Shown: piece after piece, positions 26,901-33,828 of the stretch
Position numbering within the stretch: position 1 is the first letter of the stretch
How the letters are laid out: the number at the start of each line of letters is the position of its first letter
From: Oscillospiraceae bacterium
Lineage (GTDB): Bacteria; Bacillota; Clostridia; Oscillospirales; Acutalibacteraceae
NCBI GenBank assembly: GCA_015066635.1
Contig: SVOA01000002.1
Location: 62,001-126,000, forward strand
Direction of reading: 5' to 3'
DNA length: 64,000 nt
Translations under genes and position numbers: made by a program
Notes under the pieces: generated by a model
Databases searched by the model: none
Told to the model about the DNA's origin: nothing
The model's input: only the letters and a program-made list of their open reading frames with translations

Positions 26901-28140
26901 TACCCGTCGGATAAACGTAATAGCTTGAGCCTAAATTGGAATATACAGAAACGTCATTGACGGTACCCTGTATAGTCGACAGAGTGCTGTGGTCCGACGT
27001 TACAGTACACAAGCCGAAACTGTTTTCAGCGCCGTCACTTGTCGAATAACCGACAGCCTCAGCTATGACAGAGCCGTCCAGCTTCAGCCAACCGTTAACG
27101 GCGGCACGTCTTATACCGCCTTTCACACGAACGGTATAACCGTTATTAGAAGTACCGCACTTTGCAAGCAGCGCGCCTCCGCTGACCTCTGTACTTCCGT
27201 AAACGCCCTGAGAATAAGCGCTTCCGCTTACGGCTTCACCGCCCTGAGCGATAACCGTTCCGCCGGTAATATACAAAGCGGCTGGCATTGAGCTGTCGTA
27301 ATATGCAGAACTGCTTATGGCAATACTTGACGAACTGTATCCGTTTGTGTAGCCGGCTGTAGCAACAAGCGTTCCGCTGGTAACCTTGACTCCGTTATCG
27401 GTAAAACGCACGCCGTTAGAAGAGGCAGACTCGCTGGCAGTAACCTTACCGCCGACAGCAGTAACCTTACCGCCGCAGACACGAAGTCCACTTCCGTTAA
27501 AACCGCAACTTGTATAACTTGATTCATTAGTTGCGTTTATATTACCGCCGACAGCAGTAACGCTGCCGCTGTAAACATAAGCGTCCATCGCATAGATACC
27601 GGTGGACGCACCTCCTACGGAGGTGTTACCGCCTATTGCGGTAATGCTGCCGGTAAAGGCCTCGGGATCGTCTTCTTTGCCCACGTTCAATCTGCACCAC
27701 AAGGTCATGGCGCTGCTGTTGGCACTTGTCATATCGTCACCCTTTATTGTAAGCGAACCGTCGCCGATAAAGGTCAACTCTGTCGAGGTGCTGGCGCTGT
27801 AGTTACAAATACCGATAGTCGACTTCGTTGAGCCGGTCATGGTGATGCTGTTTTCACCCAAAAGACGGACGTTCAAAGAGCCGGAGAAAGCCATGCCTAC
27901 ACAGACGTCGCTGCTGTAAGCCGTTGTACCGGGGCCTTCATAATTATAGCCCGCCAGAGTGAGCGTTGCGGTTTCGGGGTCGTATCTGACCGTGCCGTCA
28001 CCGAATACGTCGTCGGCATTGTCGCTTGTAACCTTTGTATCGGCTAAAAAGATGCCGTAATCAGTTGCCGCAAATACCGATAAAGGCATAACGGACATTA
28101 CAAGCACAATGCAGAGAATAATGCTTAAAACCTTTTTCAT
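23998..28140 (-). CDS. Large secreted S-layer-homology (SLH) beta-helix surface protein
   Basis: A 1380-residue exported protein. Residues 1-25 are a classical signal peptide ending at AFA. Most of the chain is Gly/Thr/Ser/Asn-rich repeats of the type TVTAVGGxxx and VSGGTVTA, predicted as a right-handed beta-helix of the Cthe_2159/carbohydrate-binding kind. A module of the form GG(V/I)R(V/I)T..N..D..DGTV.YD..T.TLTL.N opens three segments near residues 29, 590 and 871. Three SLH repeats fill about 1193-1375 (FPDVPAGSWYYDAV and so on) and would bind a pyruvylated secondary wall polymer. The function is adhesion or glycan binding by inference. The promoter and a hairpin leader are described separately. 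Confidence 0.88.
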   Translation of the reverse strand: MKKVLSIILCIVLVMSVMPLSVFAATDYGIFLADTKVTSDNADDVFGDGTVRYDPETATLTLAGYNYEGPGTTAYSSDVCVGMAFSGSLNVRLLGENSITMTGSTKSTIGICNYSASTSTELTFIGDGSLTIKGDDMTSANSSAMTLWCRLNVGKEDDPEAFTGSITAIGGNTSVGGASTGIYAMDAYVYSGSVTAVGGNINATNESSYTSCGFNGSGLRVCGGKVTAVGGKVTASESASSNGVRFTDNGVKVTSGTLVATAGYTNGYSSSSIAISSSAYYDSSMPAALYITGGTVIAQGGEAVSGSAYSQGVYGSTEVSGGALLAKCGTSNNGYTVRVKGGIRRAAVNGWLKLDGSVIAEAVGYSTSDGAENSFGLCTVTSDHSTLSTIQGTVNDVSVYSNLGSSYYVYPTGMLIVPDSWTEYAGNFTLENDNYFASTSKSAISLGYGTINLGDHTFLAANLYEGSDQFACALSLGDNTTVTGDGGQLIAVGPTFKGTDTESYGIRSNYEVAITGNVNVTAVGGCAENSYGYNGSPDVSALSGNGQFVSVGYTTPVNGTVNLKESTALDVLNTSELCRVSVKPAPAPFFKPYNVYFGGIRITTENMGDITAALNEKYPDSASGTATFTPATDTSPAILTLDNFSYTGVGGSVKNQSIKACVECWDDIIIDVSGDCTFRFSENERNTPFYSAENCDITVTGSGTLNLLAGANKQYNPENYGMYVRGNLTVSGNATLNAVGADALVEDNNVGSGSCYSYGAYIMGNFTLADAATVTFSTGEANGNPNYAYCYGLNLSNSSFNPVLSFADGWSGSMTIDGWASATSSYVNFVVEGNVDITGIYTGGGERDLSPSTPSGEYSYNKTVIIKPSFEKQPLWVGGVRVTEYNYDDVLGDGTVSYDKETCTLTLNNTNIESKGTKDFMPDINGIQLGTSDDYNSAYTLNIKAIGTNTVKGASVDNSYPTCGIYSYGGNNTINIELVDGATLNLIGGNSEKCQNGSYGINPSGSTLNVTGKGTLNAAGGNVSFYSCTSGGIRLGATTTFEGDLVVNTSSGTVNDSYAGSYGILCSGDTVLNLKGNVILNCNACPDAFNSFGFNNDGFGSRVNLSIKEWKGTMTCTGAKNGFTAVQGSYYNFRPITNTYLNVDDYIKTELYVNSDDASPIFSGYSPLDTDIILNDTNQEEYMLGEVQKVVFNSYKTFPDVPAGSWYYDAVKYCAVHKFVNGYGNGNFGPNDALQRQDFVVILANIAGADLSGYTSCKLTDVQMSAYYGKAVAWAVDKGIIAGYQNGKFGVGDPITREQVATILYRYMGSPTVTDVDSKLAKFPDKGNISEFAKVPLAWAVENNIISGMQDGTAAPKGTAVRAQIASIIMRMDRNGMFNA

Positions 28141-28159
28141 AAATCTAACCTCCTTAATT

Positions 28160-28220
28160 TAAAAAAAGCGTTATTGCTTTTCGGTTTTGCAGGGAATTTG
28201 CAAAGGGAAAGAATAACGCT
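28160..28220 (-). promoter_or_regulatory. Terminator-like hairpin in the leader of the SLH gene
   Basis: On the minus strand AGCGTTATT (28212-28220) pairs with AATAACGCT (28167-28175), followed directly by seven T. The 36-base loop contains its own hairpin TTTGCA/TGCAAA. It begins about eight bases after the predicted start point and ends just before the AAGGAGG site. It could be an attenuator, or a 5' stabilising stem as known for long-lived S-layer mRNAs. Confidence 0.6.
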
Positions 28221-28234
28221 CTGAACTTGTCTTT

Positions 28235-28263
28235 ATAATACCATACAATAATATAGCCGTCAA
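28235..28263 (-). promoter_or_regulatory. Promoter of the SLH surface-protein gene
   Basis: Minus-strand TTGACG, 17 bases, TATTAT. Start point about 28228, giving a leader of nearly 90 bases. Confidence 0.7.
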
Positions 28264-28336
28264 CAAATAAATCCCGATTATTTCGGGCAGCCGCTTACAT
28301 CTGCAAACTATTTCATCACAAAATCCGTCGCTGTTT

Positions 28337-28377
28337 ATTATCTCTTTTTATGTTAAAAATTTGTGATTATCTCTTTT
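28337..28377. repeat. Direct repeats ATTATCTCTTTT upstream of the fucosidase gene
   Basis: Two identical 12-base copies at 28337-28348 and 28366-28377, starts 29 bases apart, just upstream of the putative -10 of the fucosidase gene. Possible activator site. Confidence 0.4.
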
Positions 28378-28393
28378 AATTCATTTCTATTTT

Positions 28394-28402
28394 TGATATA
28401 AT
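28394..28402 (+). promoter_or_regulatory. Extended -10 element before the fucosidase gene
   Basis: TGATATAAT with no convincing -35. Transcription would begin near 28409, at the ribosome site itself, so the mRNA leader would be very short. The activator-like direct repeats upstream could compensate for the missing -35. Confidence 0.4.
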
Positions 28403-28418
28403 GAGGCGAGGTGATAAT

Positions 28419-29897
28419 ATGACTCATGAGGAATACTTAAATCAAATTGACGAGGTTATCAAAAACGGTAAATACAAGGATAACTGGCAGTCCCTTTCGG
28501 GACACAAAACGCCTTCCTGGTATTATCAGGGTAAGCTCGGCATTTTTATTCACTGGGGTATATACAGCGTGCCCGGCTTCGGCAACGAGTGGTATTCAAG
28601 AAATATGTACTGTATAGGTTCGCGTGAATTCATTTACCACAAAATGAAATACGGAAATCAGAAAGACTTCGGTTACAAAGATTTTATTCCTATGTTCAAG
28701 GGAGAAAAATTTGACGCCGACGAATGGATTTCCCTGTTTAAGGAAGCAGGCGCAAAGTTTGTTACGCCCGTCTGCGAGCACCACGACGGTTTTGCGATGT
28801 ACGATACGGAATTCAACCGCTGGAACGCAAAGAATATGGGTCCGTGCAGAAATGTTGCGGGCGAATTAAAGGAAGCCTGCGAAAAGCAAGGACTTACCTT
28901 TTGCGCCTCAACCCACCGCGCCGAGCACTATTTCTTTATGAATCCCGGCAGAACTATCGACAGCGACGTAAACGACGACAATTACCGTGATTTTTACGGC
29001 CCTGCAGTTAATCTGCCCGAATTCCTCGGAGCCAAAATGGGTCCAACAACGGAGGATACCTACTCGACAGGCGCAAGCAAAGAGTGGCTTGACGACTGGC
29101 TTGTTCGCACCTGCGAGCTTATTGACAGATACCGGCCAGGCATAGTCTATTTTGACTGGTGGATACACAATCACTCCTTCAAACCCTATCTCAAAAAACT
29201 CTGCGCATACTACTACAACCGCGCCGAGGAATGGGGCAAAGAGGTTACAATCAACTACAAACACGAGGCTTTCCCGCCGACAGTCGCAACCTTTGATGTT
29301 GAACGCGGCGCGCTGACCGACATTTCCCCTATTCCGTGGCAGACGGATACGGCTATCGGCAAGTACTCATGGGGTTATATAAAGGGCAATAAATTCAAGT
29401 CCTCAAGGCAGATAATCTGCGACCTTATCGATATTGTTTCAAAGAACGGTATGCTGCTTTTGAATATAGGTCCCAAGCCCGACGGTACATTTACAAAAAA
29501 AGAAACCGCCGTGCTTAAAGAACTCGGTGCCTGGATGCAGAAAAATTCGGACGGCATTTACGGCACAACCTTCTGGAAACAGTTCGGCGAAGGCAAGGTT
29601 AACAGCAAGGCAGGCTTCTTCCAGGACGGAGAGGAAAAGAAATTCACGGCAAAGGATTACCGTTTTACATATAAAAACGGTTATCTCTATGTTTTCCAGA
29701 TGCGTCCGAACGGAAAAGACGCCGTTATAAAGACTCTCAAAAAGCACAATCCTCATGATTATCTTATCAAATCGGTTACCCTGCTCTCAACGGGAGAGGA
29801 GCTCTCCTTTGAACGCACGAATAACGCTATGACGGTCTTTGCAAATAAAGGCTTTGAAAGCCGCACCCCGATTTGCTTTAAAATGGAGATTGAATAA
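28419..29897 (+). CDS. Alpha-L-fucosidase, glycoside hydrolase family 29
   Basis: A 492-residue GH29 enzyme that releases alpha-linked L-fucose from plant or host glycans. The catalytic barrel shows GIFIHWGIYSVPGF, HHDGFAMYDTEFNRWNA and the nucleophile Asp in VYFDWWIHN, followed by the C-terminal beta-sandwich. No signal peptide is present, so it should act on imported oligosaccharides. The start is set at ATG 28419, with GAGGTG five bases upstream. The in-frame ATG at 28401 overlaps the TATAAT and lacks a ribosome site. It is monocistronic and ends in a terminator. Confidence 0.93.
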   Translation: MTHEEYLNQIDEVIKNGKYKDNWQSLSGHKTPSWYYQGKLGIFIHWGIYSVPGFGNEWYSRNMYCIGSREFIYHKMKYGNQKDFGYKDFIPMFKGEKFDADEWISLFKEAGAKFVTPVCEHHDGFAMYDTEFNRWNAKNMGPCRNVAGELKEACEKQGLTFCASTHRAEHYFFMNPGRTIDSDVNDDNYRDFYGPAVNLPEFLGAKMGPTTEDTYSTGASKEWLDDWLVRTCELIDRYRPGIVYFDWWIHNHSFKPYLKKLCAYYYNRAEEWGKEVTINYKHEAFPPTVATFDVERGALTDISPIPWQTDTAIGKYSWGYIKGNKFKSSRQIICDLIDIVSKNGMLLLNIGPKPDGTFTKKETAVLKELGAWMQKNSDGIYGTTFWKQFGEGKVNSKAGFFQDGEEKKFTAKDYRFTYKNGYLYVFQMRPNGKDAVIKTLKKHNPHDYLIKSVTLLSTGEELSFERTNNAMTVFANKGFESRTPICFKMEIE

Positions 29898-29914
29898 AAT
29901 AACTAATAAAAAAT

Positions 29915-29953
29915 AAAGCCAACTTATTCACTTTGCAATAAGCTGGCTTTATT
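29915..29953 (+). terminator. Terminator of the fucosidase gene
   Basis: A 14-base stem AAAGCCAACTTATT/AATAAGCTGGCTTT with one mismatch, then ATTCATT. The T run is poor. Confidence 0.65.
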
Positions 29954-30027
29954 CATTACTCTCTATTATTTCCTCGTTATTTAGCATAATGATCACATCC
30001 CTTCGTTTAAATTATGAATACAACTGT

Positions 30028-30594
30028 TTACATTGCCTTTTTGTAACGGCTGTCAATGAGTTCCAAATTGACAAGTCTGAAATGCAACGGGAAAGTAACA
30101 ACATTATTGTTGTTAAATATTGCGTCCAACGGGCTGTACCCGTTTTTCACAAAGTCGATAATCGAGTTAAGCATTAAAATATCTTCTTCGGTAAGCTCAG
30201 CAACACATGTTTTAAAAATGCTTTCTGCAAATCTTTTATCTTCCTTTGTAAAAAGACCTGTCTGAAGACATTTTGCATACAAAAATGAGCCAACTTTGTT
30301 GCCTGACTTGTATGACTCCTTGAGCCATAAGACGCCCTGTTCGGCAGGACAGTAATTGATATCGAAACAAGTACTGGTGTCCATATCAATCAGAAGTCCC
30401 AACAGACCTAAAACGCCCAACTCGACCTGTGCAGGTGAATAGTGCCAACCTGCTGCCTTGTAGCAATGATTCTGAACAATAACCTGATTGGCTTTACGCT
30501 CAGAGAAATCACATGAAAGAAGGTAAGCGTTTCTTCCGTCACACTTTCTTTCGGCTTCAATACGTTTCATAATGGTATCGGAATGCTGCATCAT
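30028..30594 (-). CDS. Protein of unknown function with a Sel1-like stretch
   Basis: I do not recognise this 188-residue protein. The middle (EQGVLWLKESYKSGNKVGSF, then YAKCLQTGLF) resembles Sel1/TPR-type helical repeats, which mediate protein contacts. It has scattered Cys (for example LSCDFSE, NHCYKAAG, TCFDINYC) and no signal or membrane segment. The start is ATG 30594, after GAGGAGG; a second ATG follows immediately. A perfect promoter lies only 37 bases upstream, which rules out the longer in-frame start. It is a single-gene unit between the fucosidase and the TGS gene, and looks real from its promoter and codon use. Confidence 0.65.
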   Translation of the reverse strand: MMQHSDTIMKRIEAERKCDGRNAYLLSCDFSERKANQVIVQNHCYKAAGWHYSPAQVELGVLGLLGLLIDMDTSTCFDINYCPAEQGVLWLKESYKSGNKVGSFLYAKCLQTGLFTKEDKRFAESIFKTCVAELTEEDILMLNSIIDFVKNGYSPLDAIFNNNNVVTFPLHFRLVNLELIDSRYKKAM

Positions 30595-30630
30595 AACTCT
30601 GCTCCTCCTCAAATATTTATTTGTGGCTTC

Positions 30631-30659
30631 ATTATAATTCGGTATCCGGGCATTGTCAA
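30631..30659 (-). promoter_or_regulatory. Perfect-consensus promoter of the Sel1-like gene
   Basis: Minus-strand TTGACA, exactly 17 bases, TATAAT. Start point about 30624. Confidence 0.75.
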
Positions 30660-30764
30660 TGAAACTTCGGACCGTAAAATGTGAACACGATATATTTTTG
30701 AACAAAAAATCACAGTTATTTTCAAATATTTGAACGCGTTGTATGCTTTTGAATTTTTTATCTA

Positions 30765-31091
30765 TTATCTTTCCAGCTTTTCCTCCAGATATTTGGTGAT
30801 TTGACGCCTTGCATTGTCTGTAGCAACATTATTAAGCCATTTAATTTTAACGGTTTCAAGTCCCTTACTGTCTTCATCTTTTTTAGCATAACTAAAGATT
30901 TCAACCTTTTCTCCGGAATGCAATTCAGAGAAAATACTTGCATCTTCGTTATTTATCTTCGCTTTGTAAAGCGTTTTACCTGAACCGGCACTTATTTTAA
31001 ATGCAAAATCAATCACAGTTGACCCCTTAGGTAACCGAAGTTCTTCGCCGCTCTCGGTATAAACGGTAACAGCGTCCAAAAGGTCTTCCAT
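30765..31091 (-). CDS. Stand-alone TGS domain protein, RelA/SpoT-like
   Basis: A 108-residue protein whose first 65 residues match the TGS domain of RelA/SpoT (ELRLPKGSTVIDFAFKIS, AKINNEDASIFSEL, GEKVEI). The remainder (VKIKWLNNVATDNARRQITKYLEEK) resembles the helical segment that follows TGS in RelA. The hydrolase and synthetase domains are absent, and no trace of them lies upstream, where a normal promoter is found instead. TGS domains contact RNA, and in RelA the A-site tRNA CCA end. It is either a reduced RelA descendant or a free-standing regulator. I cannot tell which. Confidence 0.75.
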   Translation of the reverse strand: MEDLLDAVTVYTESGEELRLPKGSTVIDFAFKISAGSGKTLYKAKINNEDASIFSELHSGEKVEIFSYAKKDEDSKGLETVKIKWLNNVATDNARRQITKYLEEKLER

Positions 31092-31133
31092 AAACGCAAC
31101 CTCTCTGTCAACCCTGACATTATTATTACCGTT

Positions 31134-31161
31134 AATATAGCATAAAAGGCCAAAATGTCAA
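31134..31161 (-). promoter_or_regulatory. Promoter of the TGS-domain gene
   Basis: Minus-strand TTGACA, 16 bases, TATATT. The A+T-rich stretch between it and the cysK terminator holds nothing else visible. Confidence 0.6.
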
Positions 31162-31270
31162 TAAAAAAATGAATTTTTTACTTATATAAATGAATTTTTT
31201 TGCTTTTTTATTTGCTATTTTTATAATACTTCATTATATTGAACGTATATTTCATTGTTTAAAATTAAGC

Positions 31271-31310
31271 AAAAACAGCAAGCAATTACAAAGAATTGCT
31301 TGCTGTTTTT
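31271..31310 (-). terminator. Terminator of the metY-cysK operon
   Basis: A perfect 17-pair stem (31271-31287 with 31294-31310) ending in T runs on both strands. It is 15 bases past the cysK stop. Confidence 0.88.
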
Positions 31311-31324
31311 TCTGTGCTATTATC

Positions 31325-32257
31325 TCAGTCAGCAAAAAGAGGGGTGGAAAGGTATCTGTCGCCCGTATCGGGGAAGAGTACGACTATCTTTTTGCCTTCG
31401 TTTTCGGGACGGCTTGCAACGTTTACCGCTGCGGCAAGAGCCGCACCCGATGAAATTCCGACAAGTACGCCTTCGCTTCTGCCGACAAGTCTGCCGTATT
31501 TGAAAGCGTCCGCATCGTCAACTGCGATTATTTCGTCATAAACCGATGTGTCGAGTACCTCGGGAACAAAGCCGGCGCCGATTCCCTGAATTTTATGAGC
31601 ACCCGGAGTTCCTTTTGAAAGCACGGGGCTGCCCGACGGCTCGGCGGCAACAACCTTGACAGAGGGCTTCTTTTCTTTGAGATATTTGCCCGTACCCGTA
31701 ACGGTTCCGCCCGTTCCTACGCCTGCTACGAAGAAGTCAACTTCTCCGTCCGTATCGCTGTAAATCTCGGGACCCGTAGTGCTGTAATGGGCCTCGGGGT
31801 TTGCGGGGTTGGTAAACTGTGAAGGAATAAAGCTGCCGGGAATTTCCGCGGCCAATTCCTCGGCCTTTGCAATAGCGCCCTTCATACCCTTGACGCCCTC
31901 GGTCAGAACAAGCTCTGCGCCGTACGCCTTCATAAGCTGTCTGCGCTCAACCGACATGGTTTCGGGCATTACAATAATAATTCTGTATCCTCTTGCCGCC
32001 GCAACGGAAGCAAGACCTATACCCGTGTTTCCCGATGTGGGCTCGATAATAACGGAATCTTTTTTTAGAATTCCGTCCGCCTCGGCTTTGTCAAGCATTG
32101 CCTTGGCAATTCTGTCCTTAACGGAGCCTGCGGGGTTAAAGTATTCCAGCTTTGCATATATTTTTGCCTTGAGTCCGAGTTCAGACTTGATATGTGTAAG
32201 TTCAAGCAGAGGTGTTCCTCCTATGAGAAGGTCTGCAGATTTAAAAATTTTTGACAT
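31325..32257 (-). CDS. cysK: Cysteine synthase (O-acetylserine sulfhydrylase)
   Basis: A 310-residue PLP enzyme that makes cysteine from O-acetylserine and sulfide. The PLP lysine is in [11 protein letters not shown] (about 46), the substrate loop is [12 protein letters not shown], and the phosphate-binding loop is [12 protein letters not shown]. The C-terminal SSGAALAA is also present. Full length. It follows the homocysteine-forming metY gene by 15 bases with a normal ribosome site, so both sulfide-fixing reactions are co-expressed. The operon begins with an Rrf2-type operator and a leader ORF ending in cysteine codons. Confidence 0.94.
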   Translation of the reverse strand: MSKIFKSADLLIGGTPLLELTHIKSELGLKAKIYAKLEYFNPAGSVKDRIAKAMLDKAEADGILKKDSVIIEPTSGNTGIGLASVAAARGYRIIIVMPETMSVERRQLMKAYGAELVLTEGVKGMKGAIAKAEELAAEIPGSFIPSQFTNPANPEAHYSTTGPEIYSDTDGEVDFFVAGVGTGGTVTGTGKYLKEKKPSVKVVAAEPSGSPVLSKGTPGAHKIQGIGAGFVPEVLDTSVYDEIIAVDDADAFKYGRLVGRSEGVLVGISSGAALAAAVNVASRPENEGKKIVVLFPDTGDRYLSTPLFAD

Positions 32258-32272
32258 AATAATTACTCCTTT

Positions 32273-33562
32273 TTATAATTCTGATACGGCCCTGAACGCA
32301 CCGTCAAGGTCCGCAATAATATCGTCTATATGTTCCGTGCCTATTGAAAGTCTGATTGTATTGGGATGGATATTCTGACTCTCAAGCTCCTCTGTACTCA
32401 GCTGACTGTGAGTGGTTGTTGCGGGATGAATTACAAGACTCTTTACATCGGCAACGTTTGCGAGTATGGAGAAGATTTTAAGCGAATCAATAAATTCCTT
32501 TGCCTCGCGCTCCCCGCCTTTTATGTCAAAGGTAAAGATGGAACCTGCTCCGTTGGGGAAATACCTGTCGTATAATTCCTTATACCGTGAGTCAAGCGAA
32601 GGATGGTTGATTTTCTCAACAAGCGGATGGCTGTTAAGGTAGTCAAGTACCTTCTTTGTATTCTCAACATGTCTCTCAAGGCGCAGGGATAAGGTTTCGG
32701 TTCCCTGCAAAAGCAGAAATGCATTGAACGGGGAAATTGCCGCGCCCGTGTCGCGCAGTATTATGGCTCTGATATAGGTTACGAAAGCCGCCGCGCCGAC
32801 AGCGTCCGAAAAGCTTATGCCGTGATAACTCGGATTGCCCTCGGAAATGTGCGGATATTTGCCCGACTTTTTCCAGTCAAAGTTTCCGCTGTCAATTATT
32901 ATACCACCTAAAGTAGTGCCGTGTCCACCTATGAATTTTGTCGCCGAGTGAACAACTATGTCTGCGCCGTGCTCAATCGGGCGAAGCAAAAACGGAGTGG
33001 TAAAGGTTGAATCAACAACAAGAGGTATGGAATGACGGTGTGCAATTTCGGCAACGGCGTCAATGTCGATTATATTGGAATTGGGATTGCCCAGAGTTTC
33101 AATGAATATCGCTTTGGTGTTGTCCTTGATTGCTTTTTCAAAATTGCTTACATCGTCCGGGTCAACAAAATCGGTTTCAACGCCGTAAAGCGGGAAGGTG
33201 TGTGCAAGGTAGTTGTATGTGCCGCCGTAGATTGTTTTGGCGGCAACAATTCTGTCGCCGGAATGTGCAAGCGCCTGAAGGGAGTACGATATTGCCGAAG
33301 CTCCGCTTGCGGTTGCGAGCGCCGCAACGCCGCCCTCAAGCGCGGCAATTCTCTTTTCCAGAACGTCCTGAGTTGAGTTTGTAAGGCGTCCGTAGATGTT
33401 GCCTGCATCTGCGAGTCCGAAGCGAGCCTGAGCGTGCTCGGAATCTCTGAAAACATAACTTGTGGTCTGATATATCGGAACCGCTCTTGCGTCCGATGCG
33501 GGATCGGGGTTCTCCTGCCCTACATGAAGCTGGAGAGTTTCAAATTTATAACTGTTACTCAT
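32273..33562 (-). CDS. metY: O-acetylhomoserine sulfhydrylase (homocysteine-forming)
   Basis: A 429-residue Cys/Met-metabolism PLP enzyme, best matched to O-acetyl-L-homoserine aminocarboxypropyltransferase, which fixes sulfide into homocysteine for methionine synthesis. The N-terminus KFETLQLHVGQENPDPAS and the PLP lysine in HSATKFIGGHGTT (about 209) are typical. The C-terminus LRLSIGTEHIDDIIADL is also typical. Weaker alternatives are cystathionine gamma-synthase or beta-lyase; the longer length and the YQTTSYVF region favour MetY. It is the first structural gene after the leader ORF. Confidence 0.88.
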   Translation of the reverse strand: MSNSYKFETLQLHVGQENPDPASDARAVPIYQTTSYVFRDSEHAQARFGLADAGNIYGRLTNSTQDVLEKRIAALEGGVAALATASGASAISYSLQALAHSGDRIVAAKTIYGGTYNYLAHTFPLYGVETDFVDPDDVSNFEKAIKDNTKAIFIETLGNPNSNIIDIDAVAEIAHRHSIPLVVDSTFTTPFLLRPIEHGADIVVHSATKFIGGHGTTLGGIIIDSGNFDWKKSGKYPHISEGNPSYHGISFSDAVGAAAFVTYIRAIILRDTGAAISPFNAFLLLQGTETLSLRLERHVENTKKVLDYLNSHPLVEKINHPSLDSRYKELYDRYFPNGAGSIFTFDIKGGEREAKEFIDSLKIFSILANVADVKSLVIHPATTTHSQLSTEELESQNIHPNTIRLSIGTEHIDDIIADLDGAFRAVSEL

Positions 33563-33611
33563 GATGATAAAATCCTTTCAATAATAAAATACTTTTGGTT
33601 TAGTTTCAGTG

Positions 33612-33680
33612 TCAACAGTAACAGTACATTCGTCCGAACCGATAATTCTGTCTTAACAGTGTTACGAATAAAAATCTCAT
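33612..33680 (-). CDS. 22-residue leader peptide ending in Cys codons, candidate attenuator of metY-cysK
   Basis: Minus-strand ATG at 33680 with GAGGG eight bases upstream opens a 22-codon frame. It begins MRFLFVTLLR and ends Met-Tyr-Cys-Tyr-Cys-stop (TAC TGT TAC TGT TGA). It lies entirely inside the metY leader, about 50 bases after the predicted start point and about 50 before the metY start. Clustered codons for the pathway product next to the stop are the hallmark of amino-acid-responsive leader peptides. I found no clear terminator hairpin downstream, so the control may act on translation rather than transcription. Too short for routine gene callers. Confidence 0.6.
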   Translation of the reverse strand: MRFLFVTLLRQNYRFGRMYCYC

Positions 33681-33702
33681 TTTTTCGCCCTCGTTTCTTT
33701 TA

Positions 33703-33719
33703 CCTACCTTTTTTGTAGG
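33703..33719. promoter_or_regulatory. Operator B (CCTA-N9-TAGG) downstream of the metY start point
   Basis: Plus-strand CCTACCTTTTTTGTAGG, a 17-base inverted repeat with the same CCTA-N9-TAGG form as operator A, located about 8-24 bases into the transcript. Confidence 0.65.
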
Positions 33720-33733
33720 TTATTATGTTTTGA

Positions 33734-33762
33734 ATTATATCAACATTTTCCTACTTTGTCAA
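33734..33762 (-). promoter_or_regulatory. Perfect-consensus promoter of the metY-cysK operon
   Basis: Minus-strand TTGACA, 17 bases, TATAAT; start point about 33727. A promoter this strong next to inverted repeats suggests control by repression. Confidence 0.85.
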
Positions 33763-33766
33763 TAGG
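33750..33766. promoter_or_regulatory. Operator A (CCTA-N9-TAGG) over the metY -35 box
   Basis: Plus-strand CCTACTTTGTCAATAGG, covering the -35 hexamer. Its centre is 47 bases from operator B. Binding would block RNA polymerase. Confidence 0.65.
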
Positions 33767-33779
33767 TTTTTAAAAAATT

Positions 33780-33812
33780 TTTTTAAAAACCCCGTCACGC
33801 ACAGTGACGGGG
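33780..33812 (-). terminator. Terminator of the rrf2 gene
   Basis: A nine-pair stem CCCCGTCAC/GTGACGGGG with loop GCACA, followed on the minus strand by TTTTTAAAAAAATTTTTTT. It separates rrf2 from the metY promoter. Confidence 0.9.
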
Positions 33813-33828
33813 CGGTTATTTATAAGTT

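Noticed and set aside
24001-28140. The repeated GGTVTAVGG-like coding sequence considered as a DNA repeat array or CRISPR
   Set aside because: The repeats are degenerate, of variable length and in frame; they reflect a beta-helix protein.
33563-33730. SAM or T-box riboswitch in the metY leader
   Set aside because: I could not find the conserved cores of either class; the leader ORF and operator repeats explain the region better.
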